Assembly (NCBI RefSeq): GCF_000613185.1
Contig: NZ_CCBB010000001.1
Span: 992,001-1,056,000 of the forward strand
DNA from: Mycolicibacterium cosmeticum
GTDB taxonomy: Bacteria; Actinomycetota; Actinomycetes; Mycobacteriales; Mycobacteriaceae
Reading direction: 5' to 3'
DNA: 64,000 nt
Shown: in pieces, positions 45,723 to 54,213 of the stretch
How the letters are laid out: each line of letters starts with the position of its first letter
How positions within the stretch are numbered: position 1 is the stretch's first letter
The notes under the pieces: generated by a model
Told to the model about the DNA's origin: nothing
The model's input: only the letters and a program-made list of their open reading frames with translations
Database searches by the model: none
Made by a program: the position numbers and the translations under genes

Positions 45723-47080
45723 CCAGAATCCGCCTGTACCGACTCGGGGCCGCTGTCGCCGCGGCCGCCACGCTGCTGACCGCCACCGCATGCGCACCCG
45801 GACCGTCCGGTGGTGGCACTCCCGCCGCTCCCACCAACCAGGTCTCCAAGGACATCGCCGCGGCGGGCCCGGTCACACTGGCGGTGTGGGACCAGAACAC
45901 CGACGGCGGCATGGTGAAGGCCCAGCAACAGCTCAATGCCGAGTTCGAGAAGATGTATCCCAACGTCACGATCAAGCGGACCGTCGAGTCGTTCAGTGAC
46001 CTGAAGTCCACGCTGAAACTGGCGCTCTCCAGCAATACTCCCCCCGACGTCGTCCAGGCCAACCAGGGTTACCCGGACATGGGTGCCTTCGTCGCGGCCG
46101 GGATGCTGCGCCCGATGAACGACTACGCCAAGCTATACGGCTGGAACACCTACTATCCCGAAAGCCTGCTCAAGCAGAACAGTTTCAGCAGTGACGGCAA
46201 GACATGGCAGGGCGACACGCTGTTCGGTGTCTCCCAAACAGGTGAGGTCGTGGGTATCTACTACAACCGTCAGAAACTGGCGTCGCTCGGGTTGCCCGCT
46301 CCGACCACACTCGGCGAGTTGGACGCCGCGATGGCCGCCGCCAAGGCAAAAGGCATGCTGCCGATGGCTTTCGGCAATCTCGACAAGTCACCCGGTATCC
46401 ACCTGTTCGGTGTGGTCCAGGCGGCGTTGGCCGGTGCGCCGGCGGTGAACAATCTGGTCAGCGGCCGCGACGGCGCCTGGACCGATCCCGCGTCGCTGAA
46501 AGCCGCCGAACAGGTCGCCAAATGGTCCGCCGAGGGCTATCTGACACCGGGAACCAACGGCGTCTCCCGTGACGACGCCGTCGGCACCTTCGGCAAGGGC
46601 GGTGCGCTGTTCACCCTCACCGGCACCTGGCTGCAGCAGCCCTTACAGGATGCCTTGGGGGACAACGTCGGCTTCACCACGCTGACTTCCGATGACGGCA
46701 AGCCCGCCACCACCGGCGGGCAGGGCCTGGCGTGGGCCATCACGTCGAAGTCGGCCCACCCCGATGTCGCCGCCGCCTACATCGACTTCGTCACCAACGC
46801 CAAAGCCGCTCAGGTGCTGCTGGATGCGGGCAATCTGCCGACGGTGCTGCCGGCGGGTTATGAACCGAAGGCCGGCACGTTGGCCGCCGATATCGCGACG
46901 CGGTATCGCGAGACGCAGAAGGCCGACGGTGTGGTGCCCTACCTCGACTACAGCACGCCGACCTTCTACGACACCATCACCACGGGCATGCAGGAACTGC
47001 TCGGCGGCCAGGCCGATCCGCAACAGTTCGTCGATTCACTGCAGAAGGATTACGCCGCCTTCCTGAAGAACCAGAAATGA
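45719..47080 (+). CDS. ABC sugar importer, extracellular solute-binding lipoprotein
   Basis: 453 residues. Lipoprotein signal peptide with lipobox TATAC, Cys near residue 25, then a Gly/Ser/Pro-rich linker. The mature protein is a family-1 solute-binding protein: VTLAVWDQNTDGGMVKAQQQLNAEFEKMYPNVTIKRTVESFSDLKSTL, and EVVGIYYNRQKLASLGLPAPTTLGELDAAM with GVVQAALAG. It captures a mono- or oligosaccharide and delivers it to the permeases encoded just downstream. Start overlaps the kinase stop. Confidence 0.93.
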   Translation: MTRIRLYRLGAAVAAAATLLTATACAPGPSGGGTPAAPTNQVSKDIAAAGPVTLAVWDQNTDGGMVKAQQQLNAEFEKMYPNVTIKRTVESFSDLKSTLKLALSSNTPPDVVQANQGYPDMGAFVAAGMLRPMNDYAKLYGWNTYYPESLLKQNSFSSDGKTWQGDTLFGVSQTGEVVGIYYNRQKLASLGLPAPTTLGELDAAMAAAKAKGMLPMAFGNLDKSPGIHLFGVVQAALAGAPAVNNLVSGRDGAWTDPASLKAAEQVAKWSAEGYLTPGTNGVSRDDAVGTFGKGGALFTLTGTWLQQPLQDALGDNVGFTTLTSDDGKPATTGGQGLAWAITSKSAHPDVAAAYIDFVTNAKAAQVLLDAGNLPTVLPAGYEPKAGTLAADIATRYRETQKADGVVPYLDYSTPTFYDTITTGMQELLGGQADPQQFVDSLQKDYAAFLKNQK

Positions 47081-48051
47081 CCGTGACGCTGCGCCCACCA
47101 CGACGACGGGCCGCGCCCGACACGACGGACACCGACGTGGTGGGTGACCGCCGCGGCCCGGCAGCACCGGCGCGCAGGGTGCGGCCGCGCGCGGCGATCC
47201 GCGGTTATCTCTATGTGGTACCGGCATTCCTGGTGTTCGTGGTGTTCCTCGGCGCCCCGCTGGTGCAGACCGTCCAGTACTCGTTCTACAACTGGAACGG
47301 TATCGGGACCGCCACCGTTGCCGGAATCTCCAACTACCTCAACGTCTTCGACGACGATCAGTTGCGGGCATCCTTTCTGCACGCCGGCGTCCTGATCCTG
47401 TTCTACGCGGCGGTGCCCGTCGTCATCGCGCTGGTGCTCAGTGCCGTGATCTCACGGGCGCATGCGATGCGGTCGATGTCGTTCTTCCGCACAGTTCTCT
47501 TCCTGCCGCAGGTGATCGCCACCGTCGTCATCGGCACGATCTGGATTTCCATCTACTCCCAGAACGGCCTGCTGAACCAGACACTGCGGGCGGTCGGACT
47601 GGACACCCTGACCCGGGTCTGGTTGGGCGACCACACCTTCGCGCTGATCGCCATCGGCCTGATCGGGACCTGGCTCAACATCGGGTTGTGCATGGTGCTC
47701 TTCCTGTCCGGCATCGGCAACATCGCACCGGAACTGTTCGAAGCCGCTCGGCTCGACGGCGCCGGACGGGTCCGTGAGTTCGTGGCCATCACGCTGCCGT
47801 CCCTGCGCGGCCAGATCGCGGTGGCCTTGACCCTCACCGTGGTGTCGGCCTTGAAGACCTTCGACCTGGTCTACATCACCACCCGCGGCGGGCCCGGAAC
47901 CGCCACCACCGTGCCCGCCTTCGAGGCGTACAACCGAGCCTTCAACACCGGGCAGGTGGGCCTGGCTTCAGCCATCGCCGTGGTGCTGACCATCGCGATC
48001 GTCACCCTGACCTTCTTGATCAGCCGGATCAGTCCGCGGGAGGCCGAATGA
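47077..48051 (+). CDS. ABC sugar importer, permease subunit 1 (MalF-like)
   Basis: 324 residues with an Arg/Pro-rich cytoplasmic N-terminus of about 45 residues. Six membrane segments follow. The first is GYLYVVPAFLVFVVFLGAPLV and the C-terminal half carries the coupling loop EAARLDGAGRVREFVAITLPSLRGQIAVAL, the EAA motif that contacts the ATPase. It overlaps the binding-protein gene by 4 bases and the second permease by 4 bases, so translation of the set is coupled. Confidence 0.93.
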   Translation: MTVTLRPPRRRAAPDTTDTDVVGDRRGPAAPARRVRPRAAIRGYLYVVPAFLVFVVFLGAPLVQTVQYSFYNWNGIGTATVAGISNYLNVFDDDQLRASFLHAGVLILFYAAVPVVIALVLSAVISRAHAMRSMSFFRTVLFLPQVIATVVIGTIWISIYSQNGLLNQTLRAVGLDTLTRVWLGDHTFALIAIGLIGTWLNIGLCMVLFLSGIGNIAPELFEAARLDGAGRVREFVAITLPSLRGQIAVALTLTVVSALKTFDLVYITTRGGPGTATTVPAFEAYNRAFNTGQVGLASAIAVVLTIAIVTLTFLISRISPREAE

Positions 48052-48872
48052 ACCCCAGCCGTACCGAAAAGACCGTCAACCAAGTCATTCTCGCTCTGTT
48101 CGCGGTCTTCGCCCTGGTGCCGTTGTTCGGTGTGCTGATGTCCTCCGTCACCCCGAGCAAGGAAAACTCGGGTGGTTTCGCCATACCGACGAGCATCGAT
48201 CTGCACAACTACGGCGCGGCATGGGATCGCGGCAATTTCAGCAGCTATCTGTTGTCCAGCGTCGTGGTGACCGGTGCCGTCGTGACGCTGACGGTGGTCC
48301 TGGCGACCTTCGCCGGCTACGCGTTCGCCCGGATGCGTTTTCCCGGCTCGTCGGTGTTGTTCTACATCCTGCTGCTGGGCCTGACCCTGCCTGCCGAAGC
48401 CTTCATCATTCCGCTGTATTTCAACCTGCGCACCGTCGGGCTCACCGACACCTACTGGGCACTGATCCTGCCGCAGACCGCCCAATCGCTCGGATTCGCG
48501 GTGTTCTGGATGCGCAATCAGTTCCGCGGTTTCCCCGGCGAGATCATCGAAGCCGCACGGCTGGACGGTGCCAGTGACCTGCGGCTGCTGTGGCGCATCG
48601 TCGTGCCGCCGAGCCTGGCACCGATGATGACGATGGCCGTGATCGTGACGATGTGGACCTGGAACGAATTCCTGCTGCCGCTGGTGCTGGTGGTCTCCGA
48701 CAACCGGCGGACCGCCCCGCTGGGCCTGGCCCTGTTCCAAGGGCAGCACCTCACGGACTACTCACTGCTGGCGGCCGCCGGTGTGATGGTCGCGCTACCG
48801 ATCGCCGTGCTGTTCTTCGCCTTACAGAAGCGATTCATCACCGGCATGGTCGGCGGAATCTCCTCCCGCTGA
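48048..48872 (+). CDS. ABC sugar importer, permease subunit 2 (MalG-like)
   Basis: 274 residues, six membrane segments. EAA-loop block GEIIEAARLDGASDLRLLWRIVVPPSLAPMMTM near residue 163 and the C-terminal QKRFITGMVGGISSR, both standard for MalG-type subunits. With the MalF-like partner it forms the membrane channel. The ATPase gene follows after 40 bases. Confidence 0.93.
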   Translation: MNPSRTEKTVNQVILALFAVFALVPLFGVLMSSVTPSKENSGGFAIPTSIDLHNYGAAWDRGNFSSYLLSSVVVTGAVVTLTVVLATFAGYAFARMRFPGSSVLFYILLLGLTLPAEAFIIPLYFNLRTVGLTDTYWALILPQTAQSLGFAVFWMRNQFRGFPGEIIEAARLDGASDLRLLWRIVVPPSLAPMMTMAVIVTMWTWNEFLLPLVLVVSDNRRTAPLGLALFQGQHLTDYSLLAAAGVMVALPIAVLFFALQKRFITGMVGGISSR

Positions 48873-48912
48873 TACCGGCCCACCCGAGCCCCACGACCCA
48901 AGGAGAAAACCC

Positions 48913-49977
48913 ATGGCAACCATCCAATTCGAGAAGGCCCAGCGGTGGTTCCCGAAAGCACCGACGCCCGCGGTGGCCGGTATCGACCTGGACATCGCCG
49001 ACGGTGAATTCATGGTCCTCGTCGGCCCTTCCGGTTGTGGGAAATCCACCACGCTGCGCATGCTGGCGGGCTTGGAGGAGGTGACCGCCGGCTCCATTCG
49101 CCTGGGCGGGCGGGATATCACCACGACCGCGCCGAAGGACCGCGATATCGCCATGGTGTTCCAGAACTACGCCCTCTACCCGCACATGACGGTCGCCGGG
49201 AACATGGAATTCTGCCTCAAGAACGCCGGCCTACCCAAACATGAGCGCGAGCGTCGGGTTGCCGCGGCCGCTGCGACGCTCGGTCTCACCGACTACCTCG
49301 ACCGTAAACCCAAGGCCCTGTCGGGTGGACAGCGCCAGCGGGTCGCCATGGGCCGGGCCATTGTTCGCAATCCGCAGGTGTTCTGCATGGACGAACCGCT
49401 GTCCAACCTGGATGCCAAGATGCGGGTGCAGACGCGCACCGACATCGCCAAACTGCAGCGTGAACTCGGCGTCACCACGGTCTATGTCACCCATGACCAG
49501 ACCGAAGCCATGACAATGGGTGATCGCGTGGCCGTCATGAAAGACGGTGAGCTGCAACAGGTCGGTGTACCCATGGAGCTCTACGACCGGCCGGCCAACG
49601 TGTTCGTCGCCGGGTTCATCGGATCCCCTGCGATGAAGTTCTTCGAAGGCGAGCTCGGCGAGTCCGGGGTCACCGCCGCCGGACACACCATGGCGGTGGC
49701 GCGCTCGACGGCCGCGACCGGGCCCGTCATCGTCGGCGTGCGGCCCGAAGGATGGCGACTGACCCAGCCGGGGGCCGGCATCCCGGTCACCGTCGCCGTG
49801 GTCGAGACGCTGGGGGCCGACGCCTACCTGTACGGCACCGTCGGCGGTGTCGGCTCGGATGTCATCGTCCGGACCAGCGGCCGCGACCGGATCGGCATGG
49901 GCGATATCGTGCACGTGACCGCGGACTCGCACGCGATTCATCTCTTCGACAAGGACACCGGCGTCCGGATTCCGTGA
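48913..49977 (+). CDS. ABC sugar importer ATPase (UgpC/MsmK-like)
   Basis: 354 residues with a Shine-Dalgarno AAGGAGAAAA. Walker A GPSGCGKSTTLRM near residue 37, Q-loop FQNYALYPHMTV, signature LSGGQRQRVAMGRA near 135, Walker B VFCMDEPLSNLDAKMR and switch His in THDQTEAMTM. The C-terminal 110 residues form the TOBE-type regulatory domain (VGVRPEGWRL). It powers the importer encoded upstream. Having its own ATPase in the operon is less common than sharing a genome-wide MsmK, so the system is self-contained. Confidence 0.95.
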   Translation: MATIQFEKAQRWFPKAPTPAVAGIDLDIADGEFMVLVGPSGCGKSTTLRMLAGLEEVTAGSIRLGGRDITTTAPKDRDIAMVFQNYALYPHMTVAGNMEFCLKNAGLPKHERERRVAAAAATLGLTDYLDRKPKALSGGQRQRVAMGRAIVRNPQVFCMDEPLSNLDAKMRVQTRTDIAKLQRELGVTTVYVTHDQTEAMTMGDRVAVMKDGELQQVGVPMELYDRPANVFVAGFIGSPAMKFFEGELGESGVTAAGHTMAVARSTAATGPVIVGVRPEGWRLTQPGAGIPVTVAVVETLGADAYLYGTVGGVGSDVIVRTSGRDRIGMGDIVHVTADSHAIHLFDKDTGVRIP

Positions 49978-50011
49978 CCCTTGCGCAGGCACCGCAGTTA
50001 GGATCGGGCGA

Positions 50012-50569
50012 GTGTTGTCAGCATGTGACCCGATCACCTGGCAGCCGCGGCGTATCGCGATCGCCGGGGTGTCCGGATCAGGAAAAACAACGTTGGCCGA
50101 ACATGTTTCGGATCGGCTGCATCTGCCGCACGTCGAGATCGACGGCCTGTTCCACGGGCCGAACTGGCGGCCGCGAGACAGTTTCGTCGACGACGTTCAC
50201 ACCATCATCTCGGGCACGTCATGGGTCATCGAGTGGCAGTATGCGGCGGTACGCGACCAGATCGCCGAACGCGCCGACACCATTCTGTGGCTCGACCTGC
50301 CCACACCGCTGACGCTGTACCAACTGACCCGCCGCACGTTGCACCGGCGGTTGCGCCGCGTGGAGCTGTGGAACGGCAATTACGAAGGGCCGCTGCGCAA
50401 CTTCTTCACCGACCCGGAGCACATCGTGCGGTGGGGCATCCGCACCCGCAACAAGTATCGGGGCCTGCTGCCGGCCATCGAGGGTCGTCACCCTCATCTG
50501 CACGTCGTTCGGCTGACGTCCCGGCGGGACGGTGCGCACTGGGTCAGCCGGGCGGCGACCCGCAGTTAG
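50012..50569 (+). CDS. P-loop nucleotide kinase-like protein (adenylate-kinase/topology-modulation type)
   Basis: 185 residues from GTG 50012, with AGGA upstream. Walker A IAGVSGSGKTTLAEHVSDRL near residue 18, then PHVEIDGLFHGPNW and an LID-like basic stretch RTLHRRLRRVELWNGNYEGPLRNFF. It resembles FlaR/topology-modulation and shikimate-kinase-like proteins of the AAA/adenylate kinase group; the substrate is unknown. It follows the ABC operon by 34 bases but is functionally unlinked as far as I can see. Confidence 0.82.
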   Translation: MLSACDPITWQPRRIAIAGVSGSGKTTLAEHVSDRLHLPHVEIDGLFHGPNWRPRDSFVDDVHTIISGTSWVIEWQYAAVRDQIAERADTILWLDLPTPLTLYQLTRRTLHRRLRRVELWNGNYEGPLRNFFTDPEHIVRWGIRTRNKYRGLLPAIEGRHPHLHVVRLTSRRDGAHWVSRAATRS

Positions 50570-50592
50570 CGCCCGCGCGGCGAGTCAGTGGG

Positions 50593-51072
50593 TCAGCGCA
50601 GATCCTTGAGCATCGCCACACCGAGCGGACCTCGGCCCTGACCAACCACCGCAAAACCCTTGCGCTGGTATAGGCGTTGAGCCGGGTTGCGAATGTGCAC
50701 ATTGGTGCACATGACACTCATGGTCGTGGCGCAGCGGGCGAATAGCGCCTCCAACAGCACGCCCCCGATGCCCGTACCGCGCCGGCCCGGCGCGACGGCG
50801 ATACACAATTCGGGAATCGATTCACCGCCGGCATCAAGCCACAGCGGCGGATCGTTGTGCCTCGTCCAGGTCGCTCCGACCGGCTCGCCCGGCCGATCTT
50901 CGGCGATGATGGGTATCTCGCCTTCCGCCGGAAGCATGCGCAGCACCTCGTCGTCCTCCGGGTCGGGAAGCGGCCAGTCCTCGATGATGCAGGCGTGCCG
51001 GGCCATCTCGACGACGAAGGCGTGGTCGGCGATCGTTGCCGCGCGCAAGCGCACCGCCGGTAGCTGAGGCAT
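50593..51072 (-). CDS. GNAT-family N-acetyltransferase
   Basis: 159 residues. GNAT beta-bulge and acetyl-CoA loop IPELCIAVAPGRRGTGIGGVLLEALFARC near residue 86 and the C-terminal NVHIRNPAQRLYQRKGFAVVG are diagnostic. The N-terminal third (VRLRAATIADHAFVVEMARHAC) fits the usual fold. It would acetylate a small molecule or protein amine. It is the second gene of a short pair with the SnoaL-like gene 15 bases upstream. Confidence 0.88.
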   Translation of the reverse strand: MPQLPAVRLRAATIADHAFVVEMARHACIIEDWPLPDPEDDEVLRMLPAEGEIPIIAEDRPGEPVGATWTRHNDPPLWLDAGGESIPELCIAVAPGRRGTGIGGVLLEALFARCATTMSVMCTNVHIRNPAQRLYQRKGFAVVGQGRGPLGVAMLKDLR

Positions 51073-51087
51073 GGCGTGTCCTCGCAG

Positions 51088-51486
51088 TCAGGAGCCGATC
51101 TGAGCCAGCAAGGACGTCATGTCCGACAAATCCCACACATCGGCGAACAGTCCGTCGTCGACACGGTAGATGGTGAATTCGGGGATGCTCACCCGCCGAT
51201 TGGTGCCCGGTACACCCGCGAAGGTACCGAGATGGGTGCCGCCCACCTCGAACCGCAGCGAAATCAGATCACCATCGATGGCCAGACCCTTCACTTCCCA
51301 GCGCCAGTCTGGGAAAGCCGCGAAGATGGGGGCGAACTGTTCGGCGACCGCACCGGGCGGCATCGGTTTGTCGTTGACCCTGATGGCGCCACTGTAGAAG
51401 GTCGACATGCGATCGATGTCGTGGTCGTTACACGCGTTCAGGTAGCGGCGATACAGGTCTTCGAGCTCGGCGCGGTTGCTGGCCAA
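51088..51486 (-). CDS. SnoaL/NTF2-like small alpha+beta protein
   Basis: 132 residues from TTG 51486, with GAGGAGGG about 10 bases upstream; no ATG or GTG is available in frame. ELEDLYRRYLNACNDHDIDRMSTFYSGAIRVNDKPMPPGAVAEQFAPIFAAFPDWRWEV and the LISLRFEVGGTHLGTFAGVPGTNRRVSIPEFTIYRVDDG stretch match the SnoaL-like ester cyclase / NTF2 cone. Such proteins bind small hydrophobic ligands or catalyse cyclisation and isomerisation. No biosynthetic cluster adjoins, so no function is assigned. Confidence 0.85.
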   Translation of the reverse strand: MASNRAELEDLYRRYLNACNDHDIDRMSTFYSGAIRVNDKPMPPGAVAEQFAPIFAAFPDWRWEVKGLAIDGDLISLRFEVGGTHLGTFAGVPGTNRRVSIPEFTIYRVDDGLFADVWDLSDMTSLLAQIGS

Positions 51487-51689
51487 TCTGCGTTGCCCTC
51501 CTCGTTCGTGAGTATTCGATTACAGCATGTTCAAGAGGATGCCAGGGTGCCCGACAGCCGCCGTCGTGCTCGGCTGTGCTTCCCAACTGATCACCGTTCA
51601 CATGTGATCGAGGCTCGAAACACCCGCTGTTCGTCCTCCCAAACCATTTGGTCGCGGGTGGTGGCTGCCACCGCATAGCCTTTTGGCCC

Positions 51690-52097
51690 ATGACGTTCAT
51701 CGAGGTCGTGGAGACCGTCGGCACGGTTATCGACGGAACCGGAGTGGCGATCATCGCGATCGGCGCGGTGATCGCGGCGGGCGTCGCGATCGGCCGGCTA
51801 CGGCGAAAGGAAAACGACACCTACGAGAAGTTGCGCCAACAACTCGGCCGGTCGATTCTGCTCGGCCTCGAGCTGCTGGTGGCGGCCGACATCATCCGCA
51901 CGGTCGCAGTGACACCGACCGCGCAGAGCGTGGCCGTACTCGCCGGGATCGTGCTGATCCGAACCTTCTTGAGCTGGTCACTGGAGTTGGAGATCAGCGG
52001 TCGCTGGCCATGGCAGAAGAAGCGACCGGCGGCCGCCCCGTCACCCGGCGCGCGCCGCGATGATGACCGGTCCTCGGCGGCGACCCTTCCCGACTAG
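51690..52097 (+). CDS. DUF1622-family membrane protein
   Basis: 135 residues from ATG 51690. No ribosome site is visible and TAGCCT at 51676-51681 could place transcription at the ATG itself. Three membrane segments: DGTGVAIIAIGAVIAAGVAIG near 15-36, LLGLELLVAADIIRTVAV near 57-75 and VAVLAGIVLIRTFLSWSLELEI near 80-103. The Gly-Leu-Glu and Arg-Thr-Phe residues characteristic of DUF1622 are present. A basic, low-complexity tail ends the protein. Function unknown; possibly a small transporter or channel-like protein. Confidence 0.82.
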   Translation: MTFIEVVETVGTVIDGTGVAIIAIGAVIAAGVAIGRLRRKENDTYEKLRQQLGRSILLGLELLVAADIIRTVAVTPTAQSVAVLAGIVLIRTFLSWSLELEISGRWPWQKKRPAAAPSPGARRDDDRSSAATLPD

Positions 52098-52333
52098 GCA
52101 CGCCACGGTGTCGCGGTGGCCCGGTGCAACGAGGAGCCGAATGCACTAACCATGCCGCCACGTCGCGAACGGCGACAATGGAAGGCATTGGACCCCAGAC
52201 CACCCCACCCCGACTGTCGATCAACGACGGCGACTTTGGCGGGCATAGATCACACGGTTTGCGACGTTCGGTTTAGCAGGCGATTCCCGACAAACCAGGC
52301 AAGAAGAAGTCGAGCACCACGGGGGGAGTGACG

Positions 52334-52471
52334 ATGAGTTATCTGGGGGGACAGCTGGCCGCCTTGGCGGTCATGGCGGCACTGGTCGGCGGCGTGGCCT
52401 GGGCGGTAGTGGTGATGAGCAAACCGCGGCCGCCACTGGAGGACGACGACGAACCGGAATCGGAGATGTAG
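52334..52471 (+). CDS. Very small membrane protein, 45 residues
   Basis: Read directly from the sequence: one membrane helix (GQLAALAVMAALVGGVAWAVV) followed by an acidic tail (PPLEDDDEPESEM). GGGGGGAG at 52321-52328 is a strong ribosome site 5 bases before the ATG. A second tiny gene starts 9 bases after its stop. I do not recognise either protein. Single-helix proteins of this form are often subunits or regulators of membrane complexes; here that is only inference. Confidence 0.6.
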   Translation: MSYLGGQLAALAVMAALVGGVAWAVVVMSKPRPPLEDDDEPESEM

Positions 52472-52479
52472 GAGTCCGG

Positions 52480-52617
52480 GTGACTCTCGTACACACGCTC
52501 ACCCAAGGCGATGTCGCGCCGTGGATCGCCCCCGCAGCCCGGGCGGTCGTGTTCATCACCATTGGCGTGGCACTGATGGCTCTCGTTGCGACACTCCATG
52601 TTTCGGGAGTGATCTGA
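52480..52617 (+). CDS. Very small membrane protein, 45 residues, second of a pair
   Basis: GTG start at 52480, with GGAG of TAGGAGTCCGG 5 bases upstream, giving 45 residues to the TGA at 52615. One membrane helix (VVFITIGVALMALVATLHV) lies near the C-terminus, preceded by a short amphipathic part (LTQGDVAPWIAPAARA). Same size as the gene before it but different sequence. The tandem arrangement with good ribosome sites supports real translation. Confidence 0.5.
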   Translation: MTLVHTLTQGDVAPWIAPAARAVVFITIGVALMALVATLHVSGVI

Positions 52618-52774
52618 CCAATCGCTCTGGCACGCAGCACGGTTCGCCGCGGCCGCGCAATAGCCGAGGTTTCAGCCGTCGCACGGTGACGCAGCAGCCG
52701 GCAGCCGCCCGATCGCGCCGAAGCTTTGTGTTGATCGAGGGCCATACCGCATAGCGGGCGGCCGTCGCCAGAGA

Positions 52775-52803
52775 TTGACACTTTGTCTGCTAACAGACAT
52801 TAT
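52775..52803 (+). promoter_or_regulatory. Promoter of the MarR gene (TTGACA, 17 bp, CATTAT)
   Basis: Consensus -35 TTGACA at 52775-52780 and CATTAT at 52798-52803 with 17 bases between. Predicted transcription start is near 52810, the GTG used as start codon, so the mRNA is probably leaderless. Confidence 0.6.
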
Positions 52804-52820
52804 TGTCTGGTGGCAGACAA
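52784..52820. promoter_or_regulatory. Tandem palindromes overlapping the MarR promoter and start codon
   Basis: Box 1 TGTCTG-CTAA-CAGACA (52784-52799) lies between the -35 and -10. Box 2 TTGTCTG-GTGG-CAGACAA (52803-52820) is centred on the GTG start. Centres are 20 bases apart, two helical turns. The likely ligand is the MarR protein encoded here. Confidence 0.8.
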
Positions 52821-53268
52821 AATCTGGGCGGCTCAGCATGACACCGTCGGTGCGTGGACCAAGCGCTGCTATCTCGCCGCGCGTGCAGCCATGGAGGACT
52901 CGCTGAGGCCCTACGACCTCGGTGCGACCCAGTGGTATGTGCTGTACCAACTCGTGCATGCCGGACCCACCCGACAACGGGAATTGCAGCGCATCCTGCA
53001 GGTCGAGCGTGCGACGCTCAGCGCCGTCGTCGTCACTCTGGTACGCAAGCAACTCGTCGAGCAGATTCCCGACAGCGTCGATCAGCGGCAGAAACTGCTG
53101 CGTCTCACCGCAGCCGGCCAAGCGTTGTGGCGCGAACTGCCCGACTTGACCCGAATACACGCCGTGGCCTTCGACGGGATGGACCCTGCCGACATCGACG
53201 TCGCGATCCGGGTGCTGCGAGCCGCCACCGAGCGCCTCGAACAATTCTCACAGAAGGAAGACTCATGA
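52810..53268 (+). CDS. MarR-family transcriptional regulator
   Basis: 152 residues from GTG 52810, chosen because a consensus promoter predicts transcription starting there; an in-frame TTG at 52783 would lie inside the promoter. Winged helix: GATQWYVLYQLVHAGPTRQRELQRILQVERATLSAVVVTLVRKQLVEQIPDSVDQRQKLLRLTAAG, including the D-x-R wing (SVDQRQK). Dimer helices at both ends. It is translationally coupled to the epimerase gene (ATGA) and autoregulation via the tandem palindromes is very likely. Confidence 0.88.
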   Translation: MADKIWAAQHDTVGAWTKRCYLAARAAMEDSLRPYDLGATQWYVLYQLVHAGPTRQRELQRILQVERATLSAVVVTLVRKQLVEQIPDSVDQRQKLLRLTAAGQALWRELPDLTRIHAVAFDGMDPADIDVAIRVLRAATERLEQFSQKEDS

Positions 53269-54080
53269 AGGTTTTGGTAACCGGCGCCACCGGCTTGGTG
53301 GGCGCCCGCCTGCTGCCGCGTCTCGTCGAGGATGGCCACGACTGCCGCGTCGTGGTCCGTCGGTCGGGGTCGGTGCCGCACGACGTGACAGAGGTGATCG
53401 CCGACCTGTCCGATGGTGAGTCACTCGCGGCCGCGGTAAGCGGCGTCGAGGCGATCGTCCATCTGGCCGCCGTGTTTCGCACGACGGACACCGATCTGAT
53501 CTGGAAGACGAACCTCGACGGAACCGTCGACCTCATCGCTGCGGTCCAACAGCACGCGCCTATGGCGCGGGTGATCATGGCGAGCACCGCGCACATTTAC
53601 GATGCCGACGGCACGCGTCCGGGCCGCGAGGACGACTCCGCAGACCCGAAGCAGGCCTACCCGGCAAGCAAGCTGGCCGCCGAAAATGCCCTGCGCACCA
53701 GTGGTTTGACGTGGGCAATTCAACGTTATGGCTTCGTCTACGGCGACGGCGACGGCCACTTGGAGTCACTGCCCGCTCACGCCGCGAACGCCCGTATGCA
53801 CCCGGCACAACGAATGAGCCTCATCCATCACCGCGACATCGCGACCGCCACCCGCATCGCGCTTACCGGCGCCTGGGACGGCCGCATCGTCAACATCACC
53901 GATGAAGCACCGACCACCCTCTACGAGCTCGTCGAGATTGGCGGCGGCGCGATGAACCCGTCGTCGCAAGCACTGGAACACCCTTGGCGCCTGCACATGG
54001 ATGGCGGGCTCGCGCGCCGACTGGGCTTCAAGCCCAGCGTGCGCACCATTCACCACGCGATCGAGCAGGACATACTCTGA
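53265..54080 (+). CDS. NAD(P)-dependent epimerase/dehydratase (extended SDR)
   Basis: 271 residues from ATG 53265, coupled to the MarR gene. Dinucleotide motif MKVLVTGATGLVGARLLPRLVEDGH, VEAIVHLAAVFRT, Ser/Thr in IMASTAHIYDADG and YPASK (Tyr-Lys) near residue 131. IQRYGFVYGDGDGH is present; no other domain. Related proteins reduce or isomerise small carbonyls or nucleotide sugars. Being the only gene under MarR control it could detoxify the compound that MarR senses. Confidence 0.88.
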   Translation: MKVLVTGATGLVGARLLPRLVEDGHDCRVVVRRSGSVPHDVTEVIADLSDGESLAAAVSGVEAIVHLAAVFRTTDTDLIWKTNLDGTVDLIAAVQQHAPMARVIMASTAHIYDADGTRPGREDDSADPKQAYPASKLAAENALRTSGLTWAIQRYGFVYGDGDGHLESLPAHAANARMHPAQRMSLIHHRDIATATRIALTGAWDGRIVNITDEAPTTLYELVEIGGGAMNPSSQALEHPWRLHMDGGLARRLGFKPSVRTIHHAIEQDIL

Positions 54081-54213
54081 AATCTCCGCGGTAGCGGGTC
54101 ACACCCGCCGGCATCGGCGACGCCCACTTCGCTCCCGCAAACTCGAACATCCCTGTGCCGGACGGTGATACGACCCACGACGGTCGCTCGCCATGTGACT
54201 CAAACGCAAGCAC

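Noticed and set aside
51591..51611. GATCAC-N9-GTGATC inverted repeat upstream of the DUF1622 gene
   Set aside because: Only 6-base arms with a long spacer; expected by chance often enough that I do not list it as an operator.
52116..52331. 71-codon plus-strand frame upstream of the tiny membrane genes
   Set aside because: Basic, low-complexity translation with no ribosome site; the short genes after it have both.
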